NCBI RefSeq assembly: GCF_030695085.1
Contig: NZ_JAUYTS010000018.1
Span: 1 to 64,000 of the forward strand
From: Falsiroseomonas sp.
GTDB lineage: Bacteria; Pseudomonadota; Alphaproteobacteria; Acetobacterales; Acetobacteraceae
Length of the DNA stretch: 64,000 nucleotides
Reading direction: 5' to 3'
Shown here: positions 15,208-23,808 of the stretch, piece after piece
Numbering within the stretch: the first letter of the stretch is position 1
How the letters are laid out: each line of letters opens with the position of its first letter
Program-made: the position numbers and the translations under genes
Notes under the pieces: generated by a model
Database searches by the model: none
The model's input: the letters and a program-made list of their open reading frames with translations, nothing else
What the model was told of the DNA's origin: nothing

Positions 15208-16221
15208 TCAGCGCATCGGGATCGGGTACATCAGCCCGCCGCGGTTCCACAGCGCGTTCAGCCCACGATCCAGCTTCAGCGCCGAACCCTGGCCAAGACT
15301 GCGCTCGAACACCTCGCCATAATGGCCGACTTGGCTCAATACCTGAAACGCCCAATCATCCGGCAGGCCCAGCGGCGCGCCCAGACCAGGCTCCACGCCG
15401 AGGATGCGGCGCACCAGCGGGGATGGATCGGCGCGGCGGGCGGCGGCATTGGTGGTGCCGATATCCTGCGCCTCGCCCTCCAGCATCACATTCACCACCC
15501 AGAACACCAGGCTGCGCCAATGCGGGTCGCCATCGCGCACCAGGGGGCCCAGCGGCTCGCGGCTGATGATGTCCGGCAGCAGGCGATGCGCCGCGGGGTC
15601 CGCGGTGCCGGTCTGGCGCAGCACGATCAGGCCGGACATGTCGGCGCTGACCGCATCGCAGCGCCCGGCGGCATAGTCATCCCGCAGCCCGGTGAAGGCG
15701 GGGGCCTCCACCGGCGTGGTGCGGATTCCCAGGCGGCGCGCGACGTCGGATTGCGCCTGTGCGTTCGAACTGCCGGCGACGACGCAGACGCGCTTGCCAT
15801 CCAGGGCCTTGGGATCGGTGATGCCGGAGGCGACCGGCACCAGGAAACCCTGGCCATCATTGAAGTTGGTTCCGGCCGGCGCCAGGCCGAGATCTGTATC
15901 CCGGCCCATGGTCTGGGTCAGGTTGCGGCTGGCGACATCCACGCTTCCCTCACGCAGCGCCGCGAGGGCCTGCGGCGTGGTCAGCCCGATGAAGCGCACC
16001 TTGTTCGCATCGCCCAGCGCGGCGGCCGCGATGGCGCGGCAGGTATCCGCATCCAGGCCACGGACGATGCCCTGAACATCGGCCTGGGCGAAGCCGGGCA
16101 GGCCGGCATTGGTGGCGCACAGCAATTCACCCCGCGCGCGCACCTGTTCGAGCGTGGTCTGTGCGGTGGCCGGCAGGGCCGTGAGGGCGGCAAGCAGGCC
16201 GAGGATCAGCGTCTGTCGCAT
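15208..16221 (-). CDS. Amino-acid ABC transporter substrate-binding protein (AapJ-like)
   Basis: A 337-residue periplasmic binding protein of the general L-amino-acid (AapJ) type. It has a signal peptide (MRQTLILGLLAALTALPATAQ), then TLEQVRARGELLCATNAGLPGF, RGLDADTCRAIAAAALGD, VDVASRNLTQT and the C-terminal WNRGGLMYPIPMR typical of this group. GAGGAG lies 8 bases before ATG 16221. It follows a paralogous gene by 11 bp in a minus-strand operon that also includes a secreted protein, but no aapQMP permease or ATPase is adjacent. Either the permease is elsewhere or these proteins act in sensing or as accessory binders. Confidence 0.9.
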   Translation of the reverse strand: MRQTLILGLLAALTALPATAQTTLEQVRARGELLCATNAGLPGFAQADVQGIVRGLDADTCRAIAAAALGDANKVRFIGLTTPQALAALREGSVDVASRNLTQTMGRDTDLGLAPAGTNFNDGQGFLVPVASGITDPKALDGKRVCVVAGSSNAQAQSDVARRLGIRTTPVEAPAFTGLRDDYAAGRCDAVSADMSGLIVLRQTGTADPAAHRLLPDIISREPLGPLVRDGDPHWRSLVFWVVNVMLEGEAQDIGTTNAAARRADPSPLVRRILGVEPGLGAPLGLPDDWAFQVLSQVGHYGEVFERSLGQGSALKLDRGLNALWNRGGLMYPIPMR

Positions 16222-16232
16222 CGGCTTGCTCC

Positions 16233-17273
16233 TCAGCGCAGCGGCAGGGGGAACATCAGCCCCCCGCGCTGCCAATTGTCATTGGCGCCACGATCCAGGC
16301 CGAAACGGCTGCCCGCGCCCAGGTTGCGGTCGAACACCTCGGCATAGGAGCCGACCTGCGACAGCACGCGCTGCGACCAGTCGCCGTCCAGGCCGATATT
16401 CCGGCCCAGCCCCTCATCCACCCCGATCAGCCGGCGCAGCACCGGGTCGTTCGACTGCACCATGTCGATCAGGTTGGTGCTGGTGACACCGAACTCATCG
16501 GCCTCCAGCATCGCCTGCACCACCCAGAACACCACCTGGCGCAGTTTCTCCTCCCCCTCCCGCACCAGCAGGCCGAGCGGTTCGCGGCTCAGCATCTCAG
16601 GCAGCAGGATGAAGTCATCCGGGTTCGGCAGTTCCGTCACGCGGCGGATGGCAAGCTGGGAGGCATCGGTGGAGGCCGCCTCGCAGCGCCCATCGACCAA
16701 GGCCTGAAGCAGTGCCGGGCCGCCACCGGCCTCGATGACGGTGACGCTGATCCCGCGCCGCGCGGCCTCGCTCTCCACCACCTCCCGCCCCGCGGTGCCG
16801 GTGATGCCGGTGACGCAGACCCGCTTGCCATCCAGGTGCCACAGGCCGGCGATGCCGGAATCGCGGCCAACCAGCAGGCCCTGGCCGTCGAAGAAGGTCA
16901 GGCCGGCGAAGGCGACCTGGTGCATCGTCTCCCGCGAGTAGGTGAAGGTGGTGTTGCGGGCCAGCAGGTCGATCTGCCGCGCGCCGAGTGCCGTCATGCC
17001 GACCTCCGGCGTCTCGATCGGCACGAAGCGCACGCGGGCAGCATCGCCCAGCGCGGCGGCAGCGACGGCGCGGCAGAAATCGGCATCGAAGCCGCGCATG
17101 GCGCCCTGCGCGTCCGGCGCGGAGAAACCGGGCAGTGCGCCGTTCACGCCGCAGACCAGTTCGCCCCGGGCACGGATGCTGGCCAGTGCGTCGCCGGCGG
17201 GCTGCGCCTGGATGGCAGGCGCCACCAGGCAGACGGCAAGGAGGGTGGCGGAGAGGAGGTTGCGCATTTTCAT
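16233..17273 (-). CDS. Amino-acid ABC transporter substrate-binding protein (AapJ-like paralogue)
   Basis: A 346-residue paralogue of the next gene downstream, with signal peptide MKMRNLLSATLLAVCLVAPA and the same landmarks: IRARGELVCGVNGALPGF, RGFDADFCRAVAAAALGD, IDLLARNTTFTYSRET, a WVVQAMLEADEFGV segment and the C-terminal WQRGGLMFPLPLR. The two are diverged copies and probably differ in ligand. The start at 17273 lies six bases past the stop of the upstream secreted-protein gene, indicating an operon; a second in-frame ATG two codons later is possible. No transporter membrane genes are nearby. Confidence 0.9.
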   Translation of the reverse strand: MKMRNLLSATLLAVCLVAPAIQAQPAGDALASIRARGELVCGVNGALPGFSAPDAQGAMRGFDADFCRAVAAAALGDAARVRFVPIETPEVGMTALGARQIDLLARNTTFTYSRETMHQVAFAGLTFFDGQGLLVGRDSGIAGLWHLDGKRVCVTGITGTAGREVVESEAARRGISVTVIEAGGGPALLQALVDGRCEAASTDASQLAIRRVTELPNPDDFILLPEMLSREPLGLLVREGEEKLRQVVFWVVQAMLEADEFGVTSTNLIDMVQSNDPVLRRLIGVDEGLGRNIGLDGDWSQRVLSQVGSYAEVFDRNLGAGSRFGLDRGANDNWQRGGLMFPLPLR

Positions 17274-17279
17274 GTCCGC

Positions 17280-18056
17280 CTAGCAGCCGGAGGCCGCAAG
17301 GCGGCAGGTAACGCCCGGAAGGCCGCGGCAGGCTTCCATCGCCTCCGCCTCCGCCGCCTGTACCGTCTCGCCGAGGCCGGGGAAGTTGCGGGCCAGCACC
17401 ATGGTGCTGATGTCGCCGGTCATCACCACCGCATTCGGATGCCGCGTGACAGCCTGCACCAGGGCGCCGCAGCGATTGACGATCTCGCCCTGGAACTTGC
17501 AGGGAACGCGCCCGGCCTGGGCCTGGCAGGCGCGCACCGCGGCGGTGTTCACCGCCAGCCGGTCGGCGGAGCCATTGCCGAAGCCGAAGGCGGGCAATGG
17601 CGCATCCGTGGCATAGACGGCGCCGAAGCGGCTATTGGCCGGCGCGGCCGCCTGCCCGCCGGCCACCTGCACCCCCATGCCGGTACCGCCCGGCGCCGCC
17701 GGCGCGCGCCCCACAGGCTGAAAGCACGGGCCGGCCGCGACGCCGCCGCCGAGCGCACCGCAGACCGAAACGCTCAGCCGTGCGAAGCGCTGGGGCGGCA
17801 GCGACATCCGGTATTGCGCGCCCTCGCGGCAGCGGAAATCCCAATAGGCGGTGCGGCCCTGGTCGAACCCGGCGAAATAGCTTGCGATCACCGCCTGGCA
17901 GCCCATGCCGCCGCCGGAGAGCACGCGGAAGACCTCCGCCTGCCGGGCCTGTTCCGTCAGGTTGGTGACCTGATCATGCAGCGGGTTGCCCGACTGTGCC
18001 TGCGCGACAGTTGGCAGAAGAAGCAGAAGGGCGAAAGCAAACCACGTTCGGCGCAT
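17280..18056 (-). CDS. Secreted cysteine-rich protein with a DUF4189-like C-terminal domain
   Basis: A 258-residue exported protein with signal peptide MRRTWFAFALLLLLPTVAQA. The N-terminal mature part is cysteine-bearing (GGGMGCQAV, RCREG, SVCGALGG). The C-terminal 100 residues show the A-x2-AC-x-C layout of DUF4189-type domains: NTAAVRACQAQAGRVPCKFQ, VNRCGALVQAV and AEAEAMEACRGLPGVTCRL, ending with Cys. Cysteine pairing in the periplasm is likely. GGAGA lies 9 bases before ATG 18056. It heads the operon with the two amino-acid-binding proteins. Function unknown; assignment to DUF4189 is by pattern only. Confidence 0.65.
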   Translation of the reverse strand: MRRTWFAFALLLLLPTVAQAQSGNPLHDQVTNLTEQARQAEVFRVLSGGGMGCQAVIASYFAGFDQGRTAYWDFRCREGAQYRMSLPPQRFARLSVSVCGALGGGVAAGPCFQPVGRAPAAPGGTGMGVQVAGGQAAAPANSRFGAVYATDAPLPAFGFGNGSADRLAVNTAAVRACQAQAGRVPCKFQGEIVNRCGALVQAVTRHPNAVVMTGDISTMVLARNFPGLGETVQAAEAEAMEACRGLPGVTCRLAASGC

Positions 18057-18226
18057 CTTGCGTCGTCTCCTGCGTCGCGCCGGCGAAATTATTGCGCTCA
18101 CGACAAGGAAACTAGACGCGACCGAACCCTACAAGAAGGGTAAAACGTATGACAAAAAGTTGAGAAACCGTATCCAGATGATCGCGTCGCAAAACTTGAC
18201 AGCAATCGCGCAACCCGCGGTGGGGG

Positions 18227-19438
18227 TTACTGGCCCAGCCCCACCAACCCCCGCGCGTAGTCCGCCGCGGTGAAGGGCCGCAGATCCGCCGCCTTCTCGC
18301 CGACGCCGACGAAATGCACCGGCAGCCCGATCTCCTGCGCCAGCGCCACCACCACCCCGCCCTTGGCGCTGCCATCCAGCTTGGTGACGGCGAGGCCGGA
18401 GACCGCCACCATCTCCTTGAAGGTCCGCACCTGTTGCAGCGCGTTCTGACCGGTGGTGGCATCCAGCGTCAGCAGCACGGAATGCGGCGCGGAGGGGTCC
18501 AGCTTGCGGATCACGCGGATGATCTTGGCCAGCTCCTCCATCAGGGCGGATTTGTTGTGCAGGCGGCCGGCGGTGTCGATCAGCAGAAGGTCCATCCCCT
18601 CCGCCCGCGCCCGGGCCAACGCGTCATGCGCCAGCCCCGCGGCATCGGCGCCCATCTTGGCGGGTGCCACCACGGGGCAGCCGGTGCGATCGCCCCAGAT
18701 CTGCAGCTGTTCCACCGCGGCGGCGCGGAAGGTGTCCCCCGCCGCGAACATCACCTTGAGGCCCTGGGCACGATACTGCTGGCCCAGCTTGGCAATGGTG
18801 GTGGTCTTGCCGGTGCCGTTCACGCCGACCACCAGCACCACATGCGGGGCCCGATCGCGCTGGATATCCAGGGGCATCGCGACGGGGGCCAGAATCTCCG
18901 CGATCGCCTCCGCCAGCGCCGCCTTCACCTCCTCATCCGAGACTTCCTTGCCGAAGCGGGTCTTGCGGAAGCCCTCGACGATGCGGCGCGCGGCGGCGAC
19001 GCCGAGATCGGCGGCAATCAGCGTATCCTCCAGCTCCTCCAGCGCCGCGTCATCCAGGCGGCGCTTGCGGAAGACGGTGGTCAGCGCATCGGTCAGCCGC
19101 GCGGTGGAGCGGGACAGGCCGGTCTTGAGGCGGGAGAACCAGCCGCCGGAGGCCTGCGCGGCCGTTTCCGGCTCGCTGGCTGGGGCCTCCGGCGCCGGAT
19201 CGAGACTGACGGGGGCCGGCAGAACCGGCTCGGGCGCGGGCGACGGCGCGACCGGGGGTGGCGCGACCGGGGGTGGCGCGACCGGCGGTGACGCGATCGG
19301 AGGCGGGGCGACCGGCGGCGGCATCGGCGCCGGCGCGACCTGTTCCGGTGGCGGCGCTGGCTGGGGGGGCGGCTCCGGGGCCGGCTCGGGGGTTGGCTCG
19401 CGGCCGCGCAGGCGGTCCCAGAATCCCTTGAGTGCCAT
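18227..19438 (-). CDS. ftsY: Signal recognition particle receptor FtsY
   Basis: A 403-residue SRP receptor GTPase that docks SRP-ribosome complexes at the inner membrane for co-translational insertion. Residues 15-90 are an acidic/proline-rich membrane-targeting region with VAPPP repeats. The N domain (about 100-195) is followed by the G domain: P-loop GVNGTGKTTTIAKLG (205-219), DTFRAAAVEQL, DTAGRLHNKSALMEEL and TKLDGSAKGG. It ends GLVGLGQ, the usual amphipathic tail. It is 2 bp behind mtaB, which itself overlaps dapF, so the order dapF-mtaB-ftsY forms one operon. Confidence 0.97.
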   Translation of the reverse strand: MALKGFWDRLRGREPTPEPAPEPPPQPAPPPEQVAPAPMPPPVAPPPIASPPVAPPPVAPPPVAPSPAPEPVLPAPVSLDPAPEAPASEPETAAQASGGWFSRLKTGLSRSTARLTDALTTVFRKRRLDDAALEELEDTLIAADLGVAAARRIVEGFRKTRFGKEVSDEEVKAALAEAIAEILAPVAMPLDIQRDRAPHVVLVVGVNGTGKTTTIAKLGQQYRAQGLKVMFAAGDTFRAAAVEQLQIWGDRTGCPVVAPAKMGADAAGLAHDALARARAEGMDLLLIDTAGRLHNKSALMEELAKIIRVIRKLDPSAPHSVLLTLDATTGQNALQQVRTFKEMVAVSGLAVTKLDGSAKGGVVVALAQEIGLPVHFVGVGEKAADLRPFTAADYARGLVGLGQ

Positions 19439-19440
19439 GG

Positions 19441-20685
19441 TCAGGCCGCCTCCGCGATCAGGCCCTGGTCGTCGGCGGCCAGCACCCGCATCGGGCGCAG
19501 GCTGCCGGGGGCGGGCGCGTGGCCCGCCACCCGGACCGGGGCGAATTGTTCCGTATGGCCGCGGCCACCTTGTTCCAGCAGCACCGATTCCACCCGGCCG
19601 AGCCGGCTGGCGAACAGCGCCTGGCGCGCCGCCGCACCGGCCTGGCGCAGCCTTGCGGCGCGTTCGCGGCGCAAAGCCACCGGAAGCTGCGGCATGCGCG
19701 CGGCGGGCGTGCCGGGGCGGGCGGAGAAGGGAAAGACGTGCAGGAAGCTCAGCCCGGCCTCCGCCACCAGGGCCAGCATCTCGGCGAAATGCGCCTCCTC
19801 CTCCGTCGGGAAGCCGGCGATGAGGTCGGCGCCGAGCGCGATGTCGGGCCGCAGGGCGCGGGCGCGGGCGGCGAGCGCCAGGGCCTGCGCCCGCGAATGG
19901 CGGCGCTTCATGCGCTTCAGAATCAGGTCCGCGCCATGCTGCAGGGACAAATGCAGATGCGGCATCAGCCGGGGTTCCTCCGCCAGCAGCCGCCAGAGGT
20001 CGTCATCCATCCCGGCCGGGTCCAGCGAGGACAGCCGCAGCCGCGGCAATTCCGGCACCAGCGCCAGCAGCCGCCGCACCATCTGGCCGAGGCGCGGCTG
20101 GCCGGGCAGGTCCGGGCCATAGCTCGCGATATCGACGCCGGTCAGCACCACCTCCCGGTACCCCTGCGCCACCAGCGCCCGCACCTGCTCCACCACCACA
20201 CCGAGCGGCACGGAGCGGGAGGGGCCGCGGCCATAGGGGATGACGCAGAAGGTGCAGCGATGGTCGCAACCCTGTTGCACCTGCACCAGCGCCCGGGCAC
20301 GACCGGCGAATTCCGTCACGGGCAAAGGCGGTGCGGCCTCCGCCTGCATGATGTCGGAGACCGGGCCGGCCGGCGCATCCGGCGCCCAGGCCTCGGGGCG
20401 CAGCTTGTCGGCATTGCCCACCACCCGCGCTACGCCGGGCAGCGCGGCCCAGGCCTCGGGCGCGATCTGCGCGGCGCAACCGGTGACGATGATGCGGGCG
20501 TTCGGGGTCTCGCGCGCCGCGCGGCGGATCGCCTGGCGCGCCTGCGCCTCGGCCTCGCCCGTCACGGCGCAGGTGTTGACGATGAGGGTGGTCGCATCAT
20601 GGCCGGCGGCATCGGCCAGGCCGCGCATCGCCTCGGTCTCATAGGCATTCAGCCGGCAGCCGAAATTCAGCGTCCGGACACTCAT
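19441..20685 (-). CDS. mtaB: tRNA (N6-threonylcarbamoyladenosine37-C2)-methylthiotransferase MtaB
   Basis: A 414-residue radical-SAM methylthiotransferase that converts t6A37 to ms2t6A37 in ANN-decoding tRNAs. The N-terminal domain binds an auxiliary 4Fe-4S cluster through Cys10, Cys39 and Cys70 (FGCRLN, NTCAVT, TGCAAQ). The radical-SAM cluster is at Cys140, Cys144 and Cys147 ([11 protein letters not shown]). [20 protein letters not shown] and DLIAGFPTE confirm the family; TALGCK-type variation places it with MtaB rather than MiaB or RimO. Its start overlaps the dapF stop by four bases (ATGA at 20682-20685). Confidence 0.95.
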   Translation of the reverse strand: MSVRTLNFGCRLNAYETEAMRGLADAAGHDATTLIVNTCAVTGEAEAQARQAIRRAARETPNARIIVTGCAAQIAPEAWAALPGVARVVGNADKLRPEAWAPDAPAGPVSDIMQAEAAPPLPVTEFAGRARALVQVQQGCDHRCTFCVIPYGRGPSRSVPLGVVVEQVRALVAQGYREVVLTGVDIASYGPDLPGQPRLGQMVRRLLALVPELPRLRLSSLDPAGMDDDLWRLLAEEPRLMPHLHLSLQHGADLILKRMKRRHSRAQALALAARARALRPDIALGADLIAGFPTEEEAHFAEMLALVAEAGLSFLHVFPFSARPGTPAARMPQLPVALRRERAARLRQAGAAARQALFASRLGRVESVLLEQGGRGHTEQFAPVRVAGHAPAPGSLRPMRVLAADDQGLIAEAA

Positions 20686-21509
20686 ACGATGGCCGAGGCG
20701 GGCAGCGTCCCGGTGAAGGCGGTGGCGACCGGCCCGGTCATCAGCACATGGCCATCGGCGCGCCATTCCATCTGCAGATCGCCGCCCGGCATGGTGATGG
20801 TGGCGCGGCGCCCCGTCAGGCCGCGGCGATGCGCGTTGACGATGGCGGCACAGGCGCCGGAGCCGCAGGCCAGCGTGATGCCGGCGCCACGTTCCCAGAT
20901 CACCAGCCGCATATGCTCGGGCGAGAGGATCTGCGCGAAGCCGATATTGGCGCGGTCGGGGAAGATCGGGTCGGTCTCCAGCCCCGGGCCGATCTCGGCC
21001 ATGGGCACGCGGTCCAGCTCCGGCACGAAGAAGGTCGCGTGCGGGTTGCCCATGGAGCATGCCGCCGGGTCCGCGACATCGCCGCGGGCCAGCGGCAGGT
21101 GCAGCGTATCCATCTCCCGCGCCAGCGGCACATCCTGCCAGCCGAGCCTGGCCCGCCCCATATCCGCCCGCCACAGCCCACCGGCCAGGCGTTCCACCGG
21201 CAGATCGCCCGCGATGGTCCGCACCACCACGCGGTCCGACCCGGCCTCATCCGCGACGAGGGAGGCGATGCAGCGCGTGGCGTTGCCGCAGGCGCCGGCC
21301 TCCGAGCCATCCGGGTTGCGGATGCGCATGAAGACATCGGCGCCATCCGTGCCGGGCTCCATGACGATGAACTGGTCGCAGCCGATGCCGAAATGCCGGT
21401 CGGCGATCGCGGCCGCACCGGCTGCGGTGATGGGCAGCGGGTGGGCACGCGCATCGAGCACGACGAAGTCGTTGCCCAGGCCGTGCATCTTGCGGAAGGG
21501 AATGGTCAC
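20682..21509 (-). CDS. dapF: Diaminopimelate epimerase DapF
   Basis: A 275-residue epimerase converting LL- to meso-diaminopimelate for lysine and peptidoglycan synthesis. The two catalytic cysteines are Cys74 (ACGNATR) and Cys215 (ACGSGACA); the N terminus [17 protein letters not shown] is characteristic. The likely start is GTG at 21509 with an AGGGG run just upstream, giving a normal N terminus; an internal ATG at 21488 would cut conserved residues. It is the first gene of dapF-mtaB-ftsY. The 343-bp gap upstream contains an AT-rich stretch that may carry its promoter. Confidence 0.96.
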   Translation of the reverse strand: MTIPFRKMHGLGNDFVVLDARAHPLPITAAGAAAIADRHFGIGCDQFIVMEPGTDGADVFMRIRNPDGSEAGACGNATRCIASLVADEAGSDRVVVRTIAGDLPVERLAGGLWRADMGRARLGWQDVPLAREMDTLHLPLARGDVADPAACSMGNPHATFFVPELDRVPMAEIGPGLETDPIFPDRANIGFAQILSPEHMRLVIWERGAGITLACGSGACAAIVNAHRRGLTGRRATITMPGGDLQMEWRADGHVLMTGPVATAFTGTLPASAIV

Positions 21510-21852
21510 CCCCTGGATATAGAGCGCGCGCCAGCGCGGTGAAACCCGCGGGCAGCACCGGCAGATGGGTCAGGCGCCGAGCCGTCCCGGCCTGCGGCGC
21601 GAACCAGGGAAGTCCCGCCCATGCCGCCGGCCCGCCAGCCGGTCCGGTCGAGCCCGATCGCCACCCCTGAACCGGAACAGCCGCCGGAGATGCAGCAGGC
21701 CGTGCTCGGCGACGCCACGGGATGGAGAACAATTTTTGCTATTTTTTGCCGAATGGTAGATAAAAAATCTTTCTGTCCCGACTCTATTGCCTTGACATGG
21801 AATAATCCTCTTCTTTCGGCGACAAATCAGCCTGCCGAGAGGGGCCGCTGCC
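21510..21852. other. Divergent intergenic region with the most AT-rich stretch of the window
   Basis: No gene is assigned. Bases 21510-21720 are GC-rich; a short minus-strand frame there (ending in GTGA overlap with the dapF start) has some coding-like codon use but no recognisable product. Bases 21728-21840 contain T- and A-runs (ATTTTTTGC, TAAAAAATC) and TTGACA at 21792-21797, a perfect -35 hexamer without a good -10 at 16-18 bases. Promoters for dapF (minus) and the ATP-grasp gene (plus) should lie here. Confidence 0.5.
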
Positions 21853-22824
21853 ATGACCAAGGTCCATGTGATCCATGAAAACGACGCCTGGGTGGCGCCG
21901 CTGCGCACCGCCTTCGACAGCCTGGGCACGCCCTTCGAGGAGTGGTTCCTCGATCGCGGTGTGCTGGATCTGAACCGGCCGCCGCCGCCCGGCGTGTTCT
22001 ACAACCGGATGAGCGCCTCCTCCCACACCCGCGGGCATGTCTATGCCCCGGAATATGCCGGCGCGGTGATCGAGGTGCTGGAGCGGCACAAGCGCCCGCT
22101 GGTGAATGGGCGCCGCGCCCTGCAACTCGAACTCTCCAAGGTCGCGCAGTACCAGGCGCTGGCGATCCACGGCATCCCGGTGCCCGCGACGCTGGCGGTG
22201 GTGGGGCGGGAGAATATCCCCGAGGCCGCGCAAAAACTCGGCTATCCGCTGATCCTGAAGCACAACCGTGCCGGCAAGGGCCTCGGCGTGCGTCTGGTCC
22301 GCAGCGAGGCCGGGCTGCGAGAGGCGCTGGCGCTGCTCGACATCACCACGGACTCGGAGGCGCATCCGCGCGACGGCATCTGGCTGGTGCAGCGCTACAT
22401 CGAAGCGGCGGACCCCTTCATCACCCGCGCCGAATTCGTCGGCGGGCGCTTCCTGTATGCGGTGAAGGTGGACACCTCCGAAGGCTTCGAACTCTGCCCG
22501 GCGGATGCCTGCAACATCGAGGAAGGCGCCGCCTGCCCCGCCGTCGCGGCCACCCATAAGTTCAGCATCCAGGAAGGCTTCCAGCACCCGCTGATCCACC
22601 GCATGGAAGCCTTCCTGCTGGCCAACGGCATCGGCGTCGGTGCCATCGAATTCATCACCGATGTGCACGGCAACACCTTCGCCTACGACGTCAACACCAA
22701 CACCAACTACAACGCCGAAGCCGAAACCCGCGCCGGCCGCACCGGCACCCAAACCGGCATGGGCGCCATCGCCGCCCACCTGACCGCCCTGCTGCGTCGC
22801 GAGGCGCTTTCGGCGGCAGCGTGA
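21853..22824 (+). CDS. ATP-grasp ligase, RimK/D-Ala-ligase-like
   Basis: A 323-residue ATP-grasp enzyme that should join a carboxylate to an amine, thiol or related acceptor using ATP. The pre-ATP-grasp domain (1-90) holds VFYNRMSASSHTRGH. The ATP-grasp core includes LSKVAQYQALAIHGIPVPAT, the nucleotide-binding LILKHNRAGKGLGVRLV (glycine-rich loop), LVQRYIEAADPFITRAEFVG, and the metal-binding end segment GAIEFITDVHGNTFAYDVNT followed by NTNYN. The DVNxNTNYN ending is also seen in alpha-L-glutamate ligase (RimK-type) relatives. A GAGAGGGG run precedes ATG by about 8 bases. It stands alone between dapF and rpmI. Acceptor unknown. Confidence 0.82.
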   Translation: MTKVHVIHENDAWVAPLRTAFDSLGTPFEEWFLDRGVLDLNRPPPPGVFYNRMSASSHTRGHVYAPEYAGAVIEVLERHKRPLVNGRRALQLELSKVAQYQALAIHGIPVPATLAVVGRENIPEAAQKLGYPLILKHNRAGKGLGVRLVRSEAGLREALALLDITTDSEAHPRDGIWLVQRYIEAADPFITRAEFVGGRFLYAVKVDTSEGFELCPADACNIEEGAACPAVAATHKFSIQEGFQHPLIHRMEAFLLANGIGVGAIEFITDVHGNTFAYDVNTNTNYNAEAETRAGRTGTQTGMGAIAAHLTALLRREALSAAA

Positions 22825-22843
22825 GGGTTTGGCGCGGGTGGCC

Positions 22844-22960
22844 TGCAGGGGGACGCTGTCCCCGATCGGACGCATGCGTCCGATCCCTGCCAAGGGTCAG
22901 TGGACCCTTGGCACCCTTGAATCATGAGCAGGAGTGGAGAGGGACAGCGCCCCTCCTGCA
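22844..22960. repeat. Branched inverted-repeat element before rpmI
   Basis: An outer pair of arms (22844-22862 and 22941-22960, core GGGGACGCTGTCCC against GGGACAGCGCCCC, with one mismatch/bulge) encloses two perfect hairpins. The first is a 22-bp palindrome at 22864-22885 centred on GCATGC. The second is an 11-bp repeat, 22888-22898 with 22903-22913 (TGCCAAGGGTC, loop AGTG). The whole can fold as a three-way structure in RNA or DNA. It lies in the 319-bp gap between the ATP-grasp gene and rpmI and holds no reading frame. It may be a dispersed REP/MITE-like element or a ribosomal-protein leader structure. Confidence 0.75.
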
Positions 22961-23143
22961 ATCACCAAGCGCAACCGCAACTTGCGCCGCCGCCCTCGCG
23001 CCGCTACAAGCCGCGCTCCGCGTGTCATGGCCTCTGGTTGGGCATGCCTGGCCGCGGATACGTGTCCCTGCCGCATGGTGCGGTCTGACTTCTCGAGAGG
23101 GGGGTTGGGGTGAGGTGGGACCGGCCAGACCTTGGAGGTCCAA

Positions 23144-23350
23144 ATGCCCAAGATGAAGACCAAGTCGAGCGTGAAGAAGCGCTTCACGTTGACGGCGTCC
23201 GGCCGAGTGAAGGCCGGTGTTGGCAACAAGCGCCACATGCTGACGGCGAAGACGAACAAGATGAAGCGGCAGAACCGTGGCACCTTCCTGCTGGAGAAGC
23301 AGGACAGCGACACGGTGAAGCAGTGGATGCCTTACGGTTCGAGCCGGTAA
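23144..23350 (+). CDS. rpmI: 50S ribosomal protein L35
   Basis: A 68-residue basic ribosomal protein of the large subunit. [20 protein letters not shown] is the family N terminus, followed by [18 protein letters not shown] and the end PYGSSR. TTGGAGGTCCAA places GGAGG 6-7 bases before ATG 23144; an upstream in-frame ATG at 23132 is rejected. rplT follows after 15 bp. infC, which often precedes rpmI, is not here; the upstream region instead carries the branched inverted-repeat element. Confidence 0.97.
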   Translation: MPKMKTKSSVKKRFTLTASGRVKAGVGNKRHMLTAKTNKMKRQNRGTFLLEKQDSDTVKQWMPYGSSR

Positions 23351-23365
23351 GGGAGGATCTGAAAC

Positions 23366-23731
23366 ATGGCACGTGTGAAGCGGGGCGTAACCAAGCACGC
23401 CCGTCACAAGAAGATCCTCAAGCTCGCCAAGGGCTATGTCGGTCGGTCGTCTACCGCCTATCGCCCCGCGCTCGAGCGGGTCGAGAAGGCGCTGCAGTAT
23501 GCCTATCGCGACCGTCGCAACAAGAAGCGTGATTTCCGCGGTCTGTGGATTCAGCGCATCAATGCCGCGGTGCGTGAGCACGGCATCACCTATTCCCGCT
23601 TCATGGCGGGCATCAAGGCGGCGAACATCGAGATCGACCGCAAGATGCTGGCGGCGCTCGCCTTCGACGACGCGGCAGGTTTTGCGGCCATCGTCGAGAA
23701 GGCGAAGGGCGCCCTCCCCGCGCAGGCCTGA
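23366..23731 (+). CDS. rplT: 50S ribosomal protein L20
   Basis: A 121-residue large-subunit protein needed early in 50S assembly. [20 protein letters not shown] and [20 protein letters not shown] are diagnostic, and the C-terminal globular domain ([20 protein letters not shown]) is complete. GGGAGGA sits 8 bases before ATG. It is co-transcribed with rpmI. In other bacteria L20 represses this operon by binding its leader. A strong intrinsic terminator (23765-23790) follows before pheS. Confidence 0.97.
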   Translation: MARVKRGVTKHARHKKILKLAKGYVGRSSTAYRPALERVEKALQYAYRDRRNKKRDFRGLWIQRINAAVREHGITYSRFMAGIKAANIEIDRKMLAALAFDDAAGFAAIVEKAKGALPAQA

Positions 23732-23764
23732 ACCTTTCGGTTCGGACTGAGACTGACACAGGAG

Positions 23765-23790
23765 GGCCGTCCCGCAGGGGGCGGCCTTTT
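23765..23790 (+). terminator. Rho-independent terminator or attenuator between rplT and pheS
   Basis: A 9-bp stem GGCCGTCCC (23765-23773) / GGGGCGGCC (23778-23786), with one T-G pair and loop GCAG, is followed by TTTT (23787-23790). It starts 34 bases after the rplT stop and ends 18 bases before pheS. It may end the rpmI-rplT message or attenuate read-through into pheST. Confidence 0.8.
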
Positions 23791-23808
23791 CCGTATCCGG
23801 ATGCTGGC

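Noticed and set aside
21247..21732. Possible small gene upstream of dapF on the minus strand
   Set aside because: Frames of 70-160 codons exist and the last 30 codons before the dapF start look mildly coding-like, but there is no ribosome site, no recognisable product and much of the frame overlaps dapF.
21792..21820. Promoter for the ATP-grasp gene using TTGACA
   Set aside because: The -35 is perfect, but positions 16-18 bases downstream read TTCGGC-like sequence with no resemblance to a -10; kept only as a remark in the intergenic entry.
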